Assembly (NCBI RefSeq): GCF_001425575.1
Contig: NZ_LMRD01000011.1
Coordinates: 105,019 to 169,018 of the forward strand
DNA length: 64,000 nucleotides
Direction: 5' to 3'
Source: Aurantimonas sp. Leaf443
Lineage (GTDB): Bacteria > Pseudomonadota > Alphaproteobacteria > Rhizobiales > Rhizobiaceae
Shown: positions 26,009 through 35,250 of the stretch, one piece after another
How positions within the stretch are numbered: position 1 is the first letter of the stretch
Layout of the letters: every line of letters starts with the position of its first letter
Notes under the pieces: model-generated
What the model was told of the DNA's origin: nothing
What the model saw: the letters and a program-made list of their open reading frames with translations, nothing else
Database searches by the model: none
Program-made: the position numbers and the translations under genes

Positions 26009-27142
26009 TCACATGCGCGTCTCGACGCCGTTCTTCTCGATGAAGGCCTTCATCCGGTCGTAGCGCTCGGGGAAGAGGCTCTGGAACCGGTCGAAGCGCG
26101 AGGGCGCGAGCGCGTCGGCGAGCTTCTGCCGCTCGAAATCCTCGGGACTGTAGATCGGCAGGTCGAAGGTCTCGGCGAGTTCGCGCGAGCGCGTGTCGTA
26201 GGAGAAGAGGACGCCGGGAACGCCCACGGCCACGGCCGGAAGGACGGCATGCACGCGGTACCCGAGGGCGGCGTCGAACTGCGGGGCGTAGACGTCGTAG
26301 TCGCCCGGCGCGCCGACATAGTAGAGGCGGCTTTCGTAGAGATCCTGCAGGAGCCGACCGGTGATCTCGTCGAACCAGCCCTCGGCGACGAGCTTGGCGC
26401 GCGCCCCGTCCATGTGCTTGGGAGCGCGGAAGAAGAAGGCCTTCTCCTCCGGCTCGCCATGGCAGGACAGGTAGAGATCGGAGACGAGCGAAAGCTTGGC
26501 GATGATGCGTTTCTGCGTGGCCTGGAACTTCGCGGGGTCCACGGCGTAGGTCGAGCCGACCTCGCGGCGCAGCGAGAAGGTGACGCGGCGCGGGCCACCC
26601 GGCGCGTGGCGCAGCGTCATCGAGCGGTCGAGCGCCCGGAAGACCGAGGGACAGCCGACGATCTCGAGATTGTGGATGCCGTTGCGATGCAGCGTCTCGG
26701 CGCTGAAAGCACCGCGCACCCCGATCGAAGGCGAGCGGTCCGCGATCGCCTGCCAGACGCGGCGGTTCTCGGTCGGCAGCGTGATGGCGCGTTCCTGCTC
26801 GGCCTGCGCGCCGACGCCGATGCACAGGACCGGCATGTCCAGCGCCTCGAGCCAGTCGATGAAATGCCCCCAGTTCATCTCCTCGTGGATGTAGTTCGAG
26901 CCGCGCAGGAGGATGAAGTCGCAATGGGCCTTGATGTGCCGAACGCCCTCCTCCGTCACCGGCTCGTCGATGTTCAGCGGAACGCCGCTGCTGTAGTTCA
27001 CGAGACGCAGGGTCGAATCGTAAACGCAGATGTCGCCGGTGTTGTAGTATTCGTCGAGCGTCGAGCGGAACGGCATGTCGAACCACACGGCTTCGTGGTT
27101 GCTCAGCCGACGTCCGGAATATTTGACAAGAGCTGCGCGCAT
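26009..27142 (-). CDS. polysaccharide pyruvyl transferase family protein
   Basis: Predicted 377-residue cytoplasmic enzyme. Family features are FILLRGSNYIHEEMNW, LCIGVGAQ, the GVRGAFSAETL segment, EIVGCPSVF, and in the C-terminal half YRVHAVLPAVAVGVPGVLFSYDTR. Related enzymes (CsaB, WcaK, ExoV) add ketal pyruvate to sugars; CsaB-type pyruvylation anchors S-layer proteins in Gram-positive bacteria. It ends a long minus-strand gene run of surface-glycan type. Donor and acceptor are not readable from sequence. Confidence 0.75.
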   Translation of the reverse strand: MRAALVKYSGRRLSNHEAVWFDMPFRSTLDEYYNTGDICVYDSTLRLVNYSSGVPLNIDEPVTEEGVRHIKAHCDFILLRGSNYIHEEMNWGHFIDWLEALDMPVLCIGVGAQAEQERAITLPTENRRVWQAIADRSPSIGVRGAFSAETLHRNGIHNLEIVGCPSVFRALDRSMTLRHAPGGPRRVTFSLRREVGSTYAVDPAKFQATQKRIIAKLSLVSDLYLSCHGEPEEKAFFFRAPKHMDGARAKLVAEGWFDEITGRLLQDLYESRLYYVGAPGDYDVYAPQFDAALGYRVHAVLPAVAVGVPGVLFSYDTRSRELAETFDLPIYSPEDFERQKLADALAPSRFDRFQSLFPERYDRMKAFIEKNGVETRM

Positions 27143-27296
27143 CTTCGGGGAGAAGCCTTCTGGTCGACGGACAAGCGCCGTGGCGCTTCGGCCGGAGCCG
27201 TGGGCGACACATGCGAGCGACCTTATGCCGGGTGTATGGATCAGGCCTTAACGGGCGCGGACCCCGGCCGTCGCACGAGGCCCGGCAGAGGCGCGT

Positions 27297-28568
27297 TCAG
27301 CCCATGGGCCAGGCGCCGGGCAGACGCGAGGCCTCGACGGGCCTGGGCGGCCTTGCCTGAACGTCGGACAGGACGCCCATCATGGCCGGCAGGCAGACGG
27401 TGCGGAGATCGAACCGCTCCACGATCGTGCGGCGGGCCGCCGCCGCCCGGGGCGCGTATCGGGCCCGGTCGGACAGGACCTCGACGACCGCCTCCGCCAG
27501 CCTGTCCGGCGCGTGGAAGGGCACGAGCACGCCATTCTCCTCGTCGATCACCTCGCGCACCGGCTGCGTGTCCGAAGCGACGACGAGGCATCCGGTCGCC
27601 ATCGCTTCGAGGCACGACCAGGACAGGACGAAGGGGTAGGTCAGATAGATATGGGCAGAGGAGACCCTGAGGACGTCGAGATAATCGTAGTATTTCAGGT
27701 GCCCGAGGAAGTGGACGCGGGAGAGATCGAGCTCCGCCGCCACCTCGTCGAGGAAGATCTGGTGCCACGTCTTGCCGGCCGGCGGACGCTGCCCGTAGGA
27801 GACGCCGAAGCCCCCGACGATGAGCACGATCGCGTTCGGCCTCGCCTTCAGGATCGCCGGCAACGCCCGCATGAGCACATGGTAGCCGCGCAGCGGCTCC
27901 AGGTTGCGCGCGACGAAGGTGACGATCTCGTCGCGTGCCGTGACGACGCGCCCAGTCTCCAGCCGGCAGGTCGCTTCGGGATCGGGCGCGACGAGTTCGG
28001 TATCAACGCCTTCGTGGACGACCCTGATCTTCTGGGCGAACTCCGGCGGAAAGGTCGAACGCTGCCAGCGCGTCGGCGAAACCGCGAGATCGGCGTCGGC
28101 CAGCGCCAGGAGGTTGGTGGCGTTCCGGGCGGAGAGGCCGACGAGCCCGTCCATGCCGAAGCCGGGAAACTCGGGATCGAAGTTCACGTCGGATTCGGCG
28201 GCCCGGTAGAAATATTCGCAATAGTTGACGATGCGCGCCTGCGGCCAGACCGCGCGCAGCGGCAGCGCCTCGCCCCAGCCGCCATGGGCGACGATCGTGT
28301 CGGGCCGGAACCCGTCCGCGTTCAGCATCGAGGCGACGTAGAGGGCCTGTTCGGCGCGGCGGCATTCGAGATCGAAACGGCGGGCGAAGGAATGGGTCTC
28401 CGCCGACTGGGCGGGCTGGAAATTGTAGCGATGCAGCACGACGCCGCGCGGGGCGCTCGCGAAGTCGGCGCCGATGGCGCGCACCTCGTTGGCGGGATCG
28501 CGGGCGAGATGGGCCGCCAGATGCCGGAACTGGGCGGGGAAGTTGTTGTGGACGAAGAGGATCTTCAT
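27297..28568 (-). CDS. glycosyltransferase family 4
   Basis: Predicted 423-residue GT-B enzyme. It begins MKILFVHNNFPAQFRHLA, a start common to a GT4 subgroup, with RNLEPLRGYHVLMRALP in the linker and a C-terminal donor-site region YPFVLSWSCLEAMATGCLVVASD. ATG 28568 overlaps the methyltransferase stop (ATGA), indicating coupled translation. It lacks the Cys cluster of the other two GT4 enzymes here. Probable role: one sugar transfer in a surface or protein-linked glycan. Confidence 0.88.
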   Translation of the reverse strand: MKILFVHNNFPAQFRHLAAHLARDPANEVRAIGADFASAPRGVVLHRYNFQPAQSAETHSFARRFDLECRRAEQALYVASMLNADGFRPDTIVAHGGWGEALPLRAVWPQARIVNYCEYFYRAAESDVNFDPEFPGFGMDGLVGLSARNATNLLALADADLAVSPTRWQRSTFPPEFAQKIRVVHEGVDTELVAPDPEATCRLETGRVVTARDEIVTFVARNLEPLRGYHVLMRALPAILKARPNAIVLIVGGFGVSYGQRPPAGKTWHQIFLDEVAAELDLSRVHFLGHLKYYDYLDVLRVSSAHIYLTYPFVLSWSCLEAMATGCLVVASDTQPVREVIDEENGVLVPFHAPDRLAEAVVEVLSDRARYAPRAAAARRTIVERFDLRTVCLPAMMGVLSDVQARPPRPVEASRLPGAWPMG

Positions 28569-29251
28569 GCGGAACGGGCGAGCGCGGGAAGCGGCGCGGC
28601 CGCGTCCGCCTCGGGCATGGCGGAGGGCGCGACGAGATCGCGCTGCGCCGTATCGGCGAAGAAGGGCGCCACGCTCTCCAGCGCGCAGCCGGGCATGAGG
28701 CAGAGCGCCCAGAGGTCGAACCGGCCCCTGGCGAGGCGCACCTCGCCGAACCCCGCCTCGAGCACGATCCGGGCAAGGCGCTGCACGGTGAAGCCCGTGC
28801 GATGGGCCATGAAACCGTGGCCGGCGGCAATGGAAGCCCCGTGGCCGAAGAGCATGTCGAGCGGGGTCACGGGGCCTGCCGGCGAGACATAGGCGACGCA
28901 ATCGAGGCCCTTCTCCACGACGAGGGCGGCGACGGCTTCGATATCCGGGCAGGTCAGGAGCGCGAAGCCGCCGGGTGTCAGGACGCGGGCGAACTCGGCG
29001 AACGCCGTGGGCACTTCGTGGGCGGGCAGGTGCTCGATATTGTGCGACGACCAGATGGCGTCGACGCTGCCGGTCGCAACGCTTGCGCCCATGTCGGTCA
29101 TCGTGCCGAGGATGTCGGGCAGGACCTCAGGGTCGATGTCGAGCCGCACCTCGCGCCAGTCCGGGCCGCGAAAGGCCGCGTGCAGCTTCTCCGGGCGCGC
29201 CGGACCGCTGCCGATATTGAGGACGGTGCGGGGCGCGCGCGGTTCGGTCAC
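28565..29251 (-). CDS. class I SAM-dependent methyltransferase
   Basis: Predicted 228-residue enzyme. Motif I is VLNIGSGPA (about residues 10-18), the acidic residue of motif II is in RLDIDPE, and DAIWSSHNIEHL is typical of Methyltransf_11 members that act on sugars. GTG 29251 is the start that gives motif I at the usual place. It overlaps the GT4 gene downstream and lies 41 bases after the SapC-like gene. Probable role: capping or decorating a glycan. Confidence 0.85.
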   Translation of the reverse strand: MTEPRAPRTVLNIGSGPARPEKLHAAFRGPDWREVRLDIDPEVLPDILGTMTDMGASVATGSVDAIWSSHNIEHLPAHEVPTAFAEFARVLTPGGFALLTCPDIEAVAALVVEKGLDCVAYVSPAGPVTPLDMLFGHGASIAAGHGFMAHRTGFTVQRLARIVLEAGFGEVRLARGRFDLWALCLMPGCALESVAPFFADTAQRDLVAPSAMPEADAAAPLPALARSA

Positions 29252-29292
29252 GGTCGGCTTTCGATAGGGTCGGGCGTTCAGGCGCGGCGGGC

Positions 29293-30195
29293 TCAGGCCA
29301 CGGCCCGTTCGCCCGCCGTCATATCCCCCTCGCCTTGCGCGGATCGGGCATCGCCGTCGGCCGGGTCCAGCCCCTCCAGATCGAGGAGGTCGAAGAGGTC
29401 GCTGCCGTCGAGCGCGAAATTCATCGTCTCGAGATTGGCGAGCACGAAATCCATGGGGTCGGCCTGGAGGATCGGGGCCGGCTCGGCGCCGGGGCGCGGC
29501 TCGCGGACCGTTTCGGGCCGCGGCAGGCGGTCGATGGCCAGATGCCGGCGCGAGAAGAGAAGCGTCGTGGCGAGATCGAGCGGCAGGAAGGTCTCGTGCG
29601 CGAGGGCGGCGAGCGTCCCGGCGTCGAGGGCCGCGAAGCGCTGCGGATCGAGCGCGAGGTCGGCGCAGGGGCGATCGTCGGCGCCCCGCAGGGGCACGAG
29701 AAGGCCGGCGATCAGAAGGAGATCGAGCGCGTGCGAGAGGCGGGCGCCGCCGGCGCGCATCATCGTCAGCGTGTTGCGGATCGCCGAGAGCTCGGGCCCG
29801 AGCACGCCCGCCTGCGGATCGGAGCAGATGGCGACGCCCGTATCGCCGAGGAGCCGACTGCCGGCCAGGACGTCGAGCTCGTCGATCGGGCGCGGGCCGG
29901 GCGTGGCGGAGAGGACGAAGGGGAAGACGCGCAGCGCGATGGGCATGTAGCCCGCGCGCCAGCGGCCCGCCTCGTCCACCACGGGTTTTGCGAGGAAGGC
30001 GGGATCCGTGACGACGCCGAGCCGCGGCTCGTCGCCGACGATGCGCACCGAGAGCGGCAGGTGATGGGCCGTCAGATGATATTCGGTGTCGTTGATCGGC
30101 AGCCAGCCGAGCGCGCCGGCAAAGCCGTAATGGCCGGGCGGGCGGCAGCGCGCGGCGGCGAAGCGCGCCAGAGGCAGGGGCCCCGCGCCGTTCAT
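29293..30195 (-). CDS. SapC-like protein
   Basis: Predicted 300-residue protein. The block AGYMPIALRVFPFVLS resembles the YvPa.lRrYPF core of SapC-family proteins, and LGWLPINDTEYHLTAHHLPLSV resembles their N-terminal strand region. The name derives from Campylobacter surface-layer loci, but function is unknown. There is no signal peptide, and the C-terminus (about 240-300) is acidic and Leu/Asp-rich. ATG 30195 overlaps the preceding SapC-like gene (ATGA), so the two may act together. Family assignment is by eye. Confidence 0.6.
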   Translation of the reverse strand: MNGAGPLPLARFAAARCRPPGHYGFAGALGWLPINDTEYHLTAHHLPLSVRIVGDEPRLGVVTDPAFLAKPVVDEAGRWRAGYMPIALRVFPFVLSATPGPRPIDELDVLAGSRLLGDTGVAICSDPQAGVLGPELSAIRNTLTMMRAGGARLSHALDLLLIAGLLVPLRGADDRPCADLALDPQRFAALDAGTLAALAHETFLPLDLATTLLFSRRHLAIDRLPRPETVREPRPGAEPAPILQADPMDFVLANLETMNFALDGSDLFDLLDLEGLDPADGDARSAQGEGDMTAGERAVA

Positions 30196-30923
30196 GCCGC
30201 GCCGCCGCGGGCGCGGGCGGCCACCGCCCCTTGCGCCGCGGCCAGGAGCGGCCCGGCGCGGAAGAGCGAGAGGCGATGCTGGCCGAGAAGGCGTGCGGCG
30301 GCGACGCCGAACTCGGCCAGAAGCGGCGCCAGGGCGGGCGTGTCGAAGGTCTTCTGGGCGACGACGAAGAGGTCCAGGATCTCGCAGCGCTGCCCGTGGC
30401 CGAGATCGAAGCGCAGCGGCCAGGGTTCGAGGAAGCCCCTCGCCTCCACCGCGCGGCCGATGGCGAGCGTGCGCGGGCGGTCGCGCTCGTAGAGTTCGAG
30501 CGCGCGAAGGCGAAGCTCGGTGCCGCGCGACAGCCGGCCGTCCGCGCCGGTGATCGCCGCCCCCGCGTCGTTCGGCTCGTCCGGCACGGCCGCGTCCACC
30601 ATCCGGCGCGGTTCCGCCTCCCCCTCGCCGCGCTCGGGAAGAAGGAACGGATAGGCCTGGAAGACGAGCGGCAGGAGGGCGAGGACGCCCGCGGTACCGG
30701 GCGCGAAACCGTCGCCGTCCGGCAGGAGCGAGCGCAGGGCGACGAGCTGCGGACCCTCCGGCCCCTTGCGCCAGACGATGGGAAAGCTCGCTCCGAGCCG
30801 CTCGGCCTCCGCCGCCGCGATCGGCACGATCTGGGTGTGGCGCGGCAAGGGATAGGCGAAGGGCGAATAGATCCGCGCGCTCATCAGCTCGGCGGTCAGG
30901 GGTCTGGGGTTCTCGGCCAGCAT
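30192..30923 (-). CDS. SapC-like protein
   Basis: Predicted 243-residue protein, a shorter relative of the next gene. LPLVFQAYPFLLPE matches the YPF core and an N-terminal YSPFAYPLPRHTQIVPI segment precedes it. No signal peptide or transmembrane helix is seen. It starts 3 bases after the 276-residue GW-module protein stop and overlaps the second SapC-like gene. Two different SapC-like proteins in tandem hint at a heteromer. Function unknown. Confidence 0.55.
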   Translation of the reverse strand: MLAENPRPLTAELMSARIYSPFAYPLPRHTQIVPIAAAEAERLGASFPIVWRKGPEGPQLVALRSLLPDGDGFAPGTAGVLALLPLVFQAYPFLLPERGEGEAEPRRMVDAAVPDEPNDAGAAITGADGRLSRGTELRLRALELYERDRPRTLAIGRAVEARGFLEPWPLRFDLGHGQRCEILDLFVVAQKTFDTPALAPLLAEFGVAAARLLGQHRLSLFRAGPLLAAAQGAVAARARGGAA

Positions 30924-30925
30924 CC

Positions 30926-31756
30926 TCAAGCCTGCGGCGGGCTGGGGACGAAGGCCGTGAAGCGCGGCGCCTCGCCGGGCGGGAAGCCGTGCCGCGTGTC
31001 GAGATCGAGCATGAGGAGGTGGCGGTCGCCGAACGTGTATTCCACCGCGCCGCCGGCAAGGCTCTGCGCGCCGTCGCGATGCGAGCCCTCCTCGACGCCC
31101 AGATGCAGCCGGCGCGGGGACCAGAGGCCGATCACGGGCGGCACGAAGGGAAAGGCGACGCGCAGTTCGCGGCGGATCGCCGGCAGGTCGGCGGGCGCGA
31201 CGCGGTCGCGGATCTCGATGGCGATCGGCTGGACCATGTGAAGCTCGCATTCCTCGCCCGCCACGAGCGCGACGTCCTCGGCCATCTCGTCGGGGCTGCG
31301 GCGCGCCGCGTCGCGGCGCAGGGCCTGCGCGTGGACCCCGAACTCGGAAAGGATGCGCAGCGCCTCGTACTGGCTCTGCGTCAGCCAGCCGCGCGCGAGC
31401 ATCCAGGAGAGCGAGGCCGCGTCGCGGCCCTGGCGCTTGCGATCCTCGCCGACGCTGTCGCGCGCGACGAGACAGGCGCCCGCCTGCTTGATCTGCATGG
31501 AGCCGCCGTCGAGCCGAATGTCGAGCGTGCGCGGGTCGTGCCAGGGCTCCAGCATCACGGGAAAGGCGAAGCCGACGACGCCGTCGCCGAGCCCGGCGTC
31601 GAGGAGATCCTGCCGGAAGATCTCGACCGGGCCGCCGCCGACGCAGGTCTCGTCCACGAAGGCGAGCACCGTCTGGCCGGTGAGGCGCACCTTCTCCGAA
31701 TGGATCCAGCCTTCGACGCGCCCGCGCGAGACGAAGTCGATATGGCCGCGGATCAC
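30926..31756 (-). CDS. GW-module protein of unknown function (paralogue of 35251 gene)
   Basis: Predicted 276-residue protein. Residues 1-90 share the pattern IRG-I--V-----GWI-SE, LAF--E-CVG-G-V--FR-DL-DAG-GDG--GFAFP with the protein encoded at 35251, so they are clear paralogues. The C-terminal half is mixed and ends in YTFGDRHLLMLDLDTRH, compared with VDYALSPESLVVLDVRT in the other. GTG 31756 overlaps the GT4 stop (GTGA). No signal peptide. I do not recognise a family; a beta-sandwich with a glycan or partner role is inferred from context. Confidence 0.7.
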   Translation of the reverse strand: MIRGHIDFVSRGRVEGWIHSEKVRLTGQTVLAFVDETCVGGGPVEIFRQDLLDAGLGDGVVGFAFPVMLEPWHDPRTLDIRLDGGSMQIKQAGACLVARDSVGEDRKRQGRDAASLSWMLARGWLTQSQYEALRILSEFGVHAQALRRDAARRSPDEMAEDVALVAGEECELHMVQPIAIEIRDRVAPADLPAIRRELRVAFPFVPPVIGLWSPRRLHLGVEEGSHRDGAQSLAGGAVEYTFGDRHLLMLDLDTRHGFPPGEAPRFTAFVPSPPQA

Positions 31757-33060
31757 GCCGCCACCATCGCGCCGCGCGCTTCCCTTTGCTCGGCCCCGGC
31801 GATGGCGAGGGCGAAGAAGGCGACGTAGCGCCCTGCCATGTCCCCGGCATTGGTCACGGCCGGAATGCCGGCGCGCAGCTTGGCCGCATTGCGCGGGTCG
31901 GTGGCGAGGCGCATGGCGCGCAGGAGATCGGCCGCGTCTCCGAGCCGGAAGTGCAGGCCGGAAATGCCGTCCGGCACCTTCTCCGCCATGCCCCCGATGC
32001 CCGTGCACAGGATCGGCGCCCCGATCGAATAGGCCTCCTGGATGACGACGGGCGAGTTCTCCCACCACTTGGAGGGAATGACGACATAGTCGCATTCGCC
32101 CATCAGCCGGTGCACCGCCGCGTTGGCATAGGGCCCCGCATAGGTCAGGAAGGGATGGGCCTTCTGCGCCTCCTCGAAGCGCTTGTTGAAGCCCTCCGTC
32201 TGGCCGATGAGGTTGCCGTGGATGCGAAGGCGGATGCGGCGCGCGAGCTCGGGGTCCTTGGCGATGAGGTCGGCGACGTCCAGAAGGACGTCGACGCCCT
32301 TGAACGGGTTGATCTGGCCGAAGAAACCGAAGGTCCACGCCTCGCCCGAGCGCCCCGCGCGCGGATGGGCGGGCATGGAGAGGAGCCCGTTCTCGATCAC
32401 GGTCATTCGCTCGGTCGGCAGGCCCCATTCGAGGAAGCGCTCGGCGAGGAAGCGGCTCGGCGAGACGAAACCGTCGAAGGCGCCGAAAGCGTCGAGCATC
32501 GTCTCCTTGCGGATGGTGAACTGGCTGCGCAGGTGCTCGGGAAAGCAGGAGACGCAGTTCTCGTTGGTCGCCCGCTCGCACAGGCTCTGCGTCTGCCGCG
32601 TGATCATCTGCCCGTGATTCTGGCAGATGCCGAGGAATTCGTGGATCGTCAGGAACGAGCGCATCCCCGGCTCGTCCTGCACGGCGCGCAGGGCGTCGAG
32701 CCCGAGGTTGAAGAAATGGTGGAAGTTGACGAGGCCGATCCGCTGCGCGCGCAGGATCGACAGGAGCTGTTCGGCCACGGCGCGCGGCGCGAGATGGAAG
32801 AAGTGGTCGTAGCGCTCGGGCTCGAAGAAGACGGCGAACTCGTGCGCGCTGCCGAGCGCCAGCCGGTGCCGGTCGTTCATGCTGCAGGCGCCCACGAAGA
32901 TCGCGTCGATGCCGATCTCGCGCAGGCCGCGATAAAGCGCGTAGGCGGCGATCTCCGCGCCGCCCTTCGAGATCGAGGGATGGCTGTGCGAGACGATCGC
33001 GATCCTCTCGGGCAGAAGGCCCTCGCCGGCAGGAAAGCGGTACCCGGGATCAAGCGTCAT
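31753..33060 (-). CDS. glycosyltransferase family 4 with Cys cluster
   Basis: Predicted 435-residue GT-B enzyme, close to the GT4 encoded at 19548. It has SHSHPSISKGGAEIAAYALY near the N-terminus, HEFLGICQNHGQMIT, then a cysteine group (LCERATNENCVSCFPEH). FGFFGQINPFKGVD and SKWWENSPVVIQEAYSIGAPIL form the donor site. Its first bases overlap the 697-residue gene and its stop overlaps the next gene. The paired Cys may bind metal or a disulfide. Substrates unknown. Confidence 0.87.
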   Translation of the reverse strand: MTLDPGYRFPAGEGLLPERIAIVSHSHPSISKGGAEIAAYALYRGLREIGIDAIFVGACSMNDRHRLALGSAHEFAVFFEPERYDHFFHLAPRAVAEQLLSILRAQRIGLVNFHHFFNLGLDALRAVQDEPGMRSFLTIHEFLGICQNHGQMITRQTQSLCERATNENCVSCFPEHLRSQFTIRKETMLDAFGAFDGFVSPSRFLAERFLEWGLPTERMTVIENGLLSMPAHPRAGRSGEAWTFGFFGQINPFKGVDVLLDVADLIAKDPELARRIRLRIHGNLIGQTEGFNKRFEEAQKAHPFLTYAGPYANAAVHRLMGECDYVVIPSKWWENSPVVIQEAYSIGAPILCTGIGGMAEKVPDGISGLHFRLGDAADLLRAMRLATDPRNAAKLRAGIPAVTNAGDMAGRYVAFFALAIAGAEQREARGAMVAA

Positions 33061-35143
33061 GGCGCAGCCCTCCGAGCGACAGGAGATCCTCGTCCACCAT
33101 GTCGGCGAGGCGCGAGGCGCGGATCCGCTCCACGCGCATGGCCGCGCCCGGCATCGCGCGGTCGCGGCGGGACGAGACGGGAAGACCGCTGTCGCGGAAG
33201 ACCCCGCGCAGGAAGCGCGGCGCCGACAGGCTCCATTCGAGGAGGGCGGGCGCGGACCAGCCGAAACAGGCCGCCGAGAGCGCGCCCTCGACCCGGTCCG
33301 GGTTCCCGGCGTCGTCGACGATCTCGAACCGGTCGATCGCGTGGCCGAGCCGTTTCAGGCTCTGCGCGGCATGGCCCCAGCCTTCGGGCGTCAGGACGAG
33401 GCCGCGACCGACGCTCACGAAGCGTTCGGCGCCCAGACTCCCGAGGATCCAGGGCAGTTCCGCGAGGATATCGTCCTCGTGCGACACGCTGAAGAGCGAT
33501 AACGGACGCGAGCCGCCGGCGGCCCAAAGCTCCTCGAAGCGCAGCATGGCCTCGGCGCGCGCACGGCCCTGGTCCATGACGACGGCGAGACCGATCCCCG
33601 GTTCCAGCGTCGCGGCCTGGCGGGCCAGCCGCGCGAAGGTGAGGTTGAGATTTGCGACCTCGCCGGGAAGCCGCAGGATGACCACGCGCGACGCGGGCGC
33701 CAGCGCGAGCGCCGCCGGCTCGCGGGTCCGCTCGCGCAGGGTCCGCCGCACGGTGCGCAGGAAGTCGGGATAGAAGGGCTCGCAGCGCAAGGACGGGAAG
33801 AGGCGCAGCACCTCCTCGCCGTCGCCGACGATGTCGAGGCGGCGCAGGAGCTTGGGCTCGACGCGCTGTACCGCCATCGTGCCGTCGTCGTGGACGATGC
33901 GCAGGAGCGGCGTGCCGCCCGCGTCCGACGGCAGCGCTCCGCGCAGGACCGTGGAGAATCCGGCGCGGGCCGTAACGGAGCCGGCGCCGAACACGGGCTG
34001 CAGGTCGGCGCGCGGCCGGAAGCTGGTGGCGCTCTCATCGGCGAGCAGCACGCAGTCGCCGATGCGCATGTGAAAGGTCTCGATGCGCTTGGCCGGGCTC
34101 ACCGCCCAGCCCTCGGCGAGGCAACCGAAGCCCGGCATCATCAGGAGACGATCGATGCCGCCCTCGACCGCAAGGCCGGTCGCGGCGGCGTTGCCGGGCA
34201 GCCAGTTCGATCCCGAATGCAGGATCGCGGCCATCGCGTCGCCCAGTCCGCCGGGAGCGACGGTCTGGGCCTGCGTGAAGGCGGCGAGAAAGGCGTCCGC
34301 CCGCAGGACACGGGTATGGGCGCCGTAGCGCAGATAGAACTGGCCCTGGCGGCCGACATAGACGAACCCGTCCTTCATCGCCGGGGGCGGCACCCAGCCC
34401 GTGTCCATCACGCCGACGAAGCCGACCGCGCTCGTCGGCAGGTCCTGGCGCTCGTAGGGCAGGACGGCCATGCCGGAGGGGAACTTCTGGCGATCAAGGA
34501 CGATGGCGGGGAACTCGGGCTCGATGCCGCGCTTCATCGAGCCGACGAGCCAGACCTGCCCGTCGGACGCCGGAAAGACCGCGTCGATCTGGCCGACATC
34601 GTGGTCCGAAAGGGGGCGCAAGGGCCGCTCGCGCAGCGGCTCGGCCTGCATGCGAAGGGCGGAGAGGCGGGCCAGAAGGCGATCGCCCTTGCCGAGCCGA
34701 CGCTCGGCGGGCGCCATGGCGCCGAGGACGGCGCTGCGCCATTCGTCCACCAGGGCGCCGACGCTCGGCGCCCTTCCGCGCGCGGAACGAAGCGCCGTGT
34801 CGGTGCCGGCGATGCTGACGCCGACCGGCAGGTCGCGGCGATGGGGCGCGAGGCGGGCGAGGCGCGGATAGATCTCCGGACCGAAGCGGAAGCCGCAGGC
34901 CGTCTCGGTGCCGAGCGTGCGGGCGATCTCGGGCCGCGGCTCGAAGGTGACGCCGAGCGCGAAGGCTTCGCCGCCGACCGTCAGTTCCAGTTCCACCGGC
35001 TCGTCCGGCGCGTCGATCGCCAGCGCCCAGCCCTCGATGCCGACGAGCGGCTCGAACCGTTCGACCGCGCCGCGCCAGCGACCGGACGGGCTGTCCGTCA
35101 GGTCCGGCGAGGCGTAGTCGAGGGGGGCGACGAACTGCAGCAT
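33050..35143 (-). CDS. large protein with N-terminal GW module and degenerate GT-A-like C-terminus
   Basis: Predicted 697-residue cytoplasmic protein, not recognised as a whole. Residues about 20-115 form a GW module (GIEGWALAIDAPDEPVEL, then ACGFRFGPEIYP). The middle is a long beta-rich stretch with GFVYVGRQGQFYLRYG. The C-terminal 230 residues follow the secondary-structure rhythm of GT2 proteins, with RFVSVGRGLVLTPEGW where a GT-A enzyme has its DxD strand, but no DxD. It may be a pseudo-glycosyltransferase or scaffold. It overlaps the GT4 gene by 11 bases. Confidence 0.65.
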   Translation of the reverse strand: MLQFVAPLDYASPDLTDSPSGRWRGAVERFEPLVGIEGWALAIDAPDEPVELELTVGGEAFALGVTFEPRPEIARTLGTETACGFRFGPEIYPRLARLAPHRRDLPVGVSIAGTDTALRSARGRAPSVGALVDEWRSAVLGAMAPAERRLGKGDRLLARLSALRMQAEPLRERPLRPLSDHDVGQIDAVFPASDGQVWLVGSMKRGIEPEFPAIVLDRQKFPSGMAVLPYERQDLPTSAVGFVGVMDTGWVPPPAMKDGFVYVGRQGQFYLRYGAHTRVLRADAFLAAFTQAQTVAPGGLGDAMAAILHSGSNWLPGNAAATGLAVEGGIDRLLMMPGFGCLAEGWAVSPAKRIETFHMRIGDCVLLADESATSFRPRADLQPVFGAGSVTARAGFSTVLRGALPSDAGGTPLLRIVHDDGTMAVQRVEPKLLRRLDIVGDGEEVLRLFPSLRCEPFYPDFLRTVRRTLRERTREPAALALAPASRVVILRLPGEVANLNLTFARLARQAATLEPGIGLAVVMDQGRARAEAMLRFEELWAAGGSRPLSLFSVSHEDDILAELPWILGSLGAERFVSVGRGLVLTPEGWGHAAQSLKRLGHAIDRFEIVDDAGNPDRVEGALSAACFGWSAPALLEWSLSAPRFLRGVFRDSGLPVSSRRDRAMPGAAMRVERIRASRLADMVDEDLLSLGGLRHDA

Positions 35144-35250
35144 GCCAGGGAGCGCGGCCGAATGGGAGAGAGGGACAGGCCCTGCCGCGCGCGAGGACCC
35201 GCCGGAAGGCGAACCGGCCGCGCGGCCGCAGGATCAGGCGCGCCGGCCTG

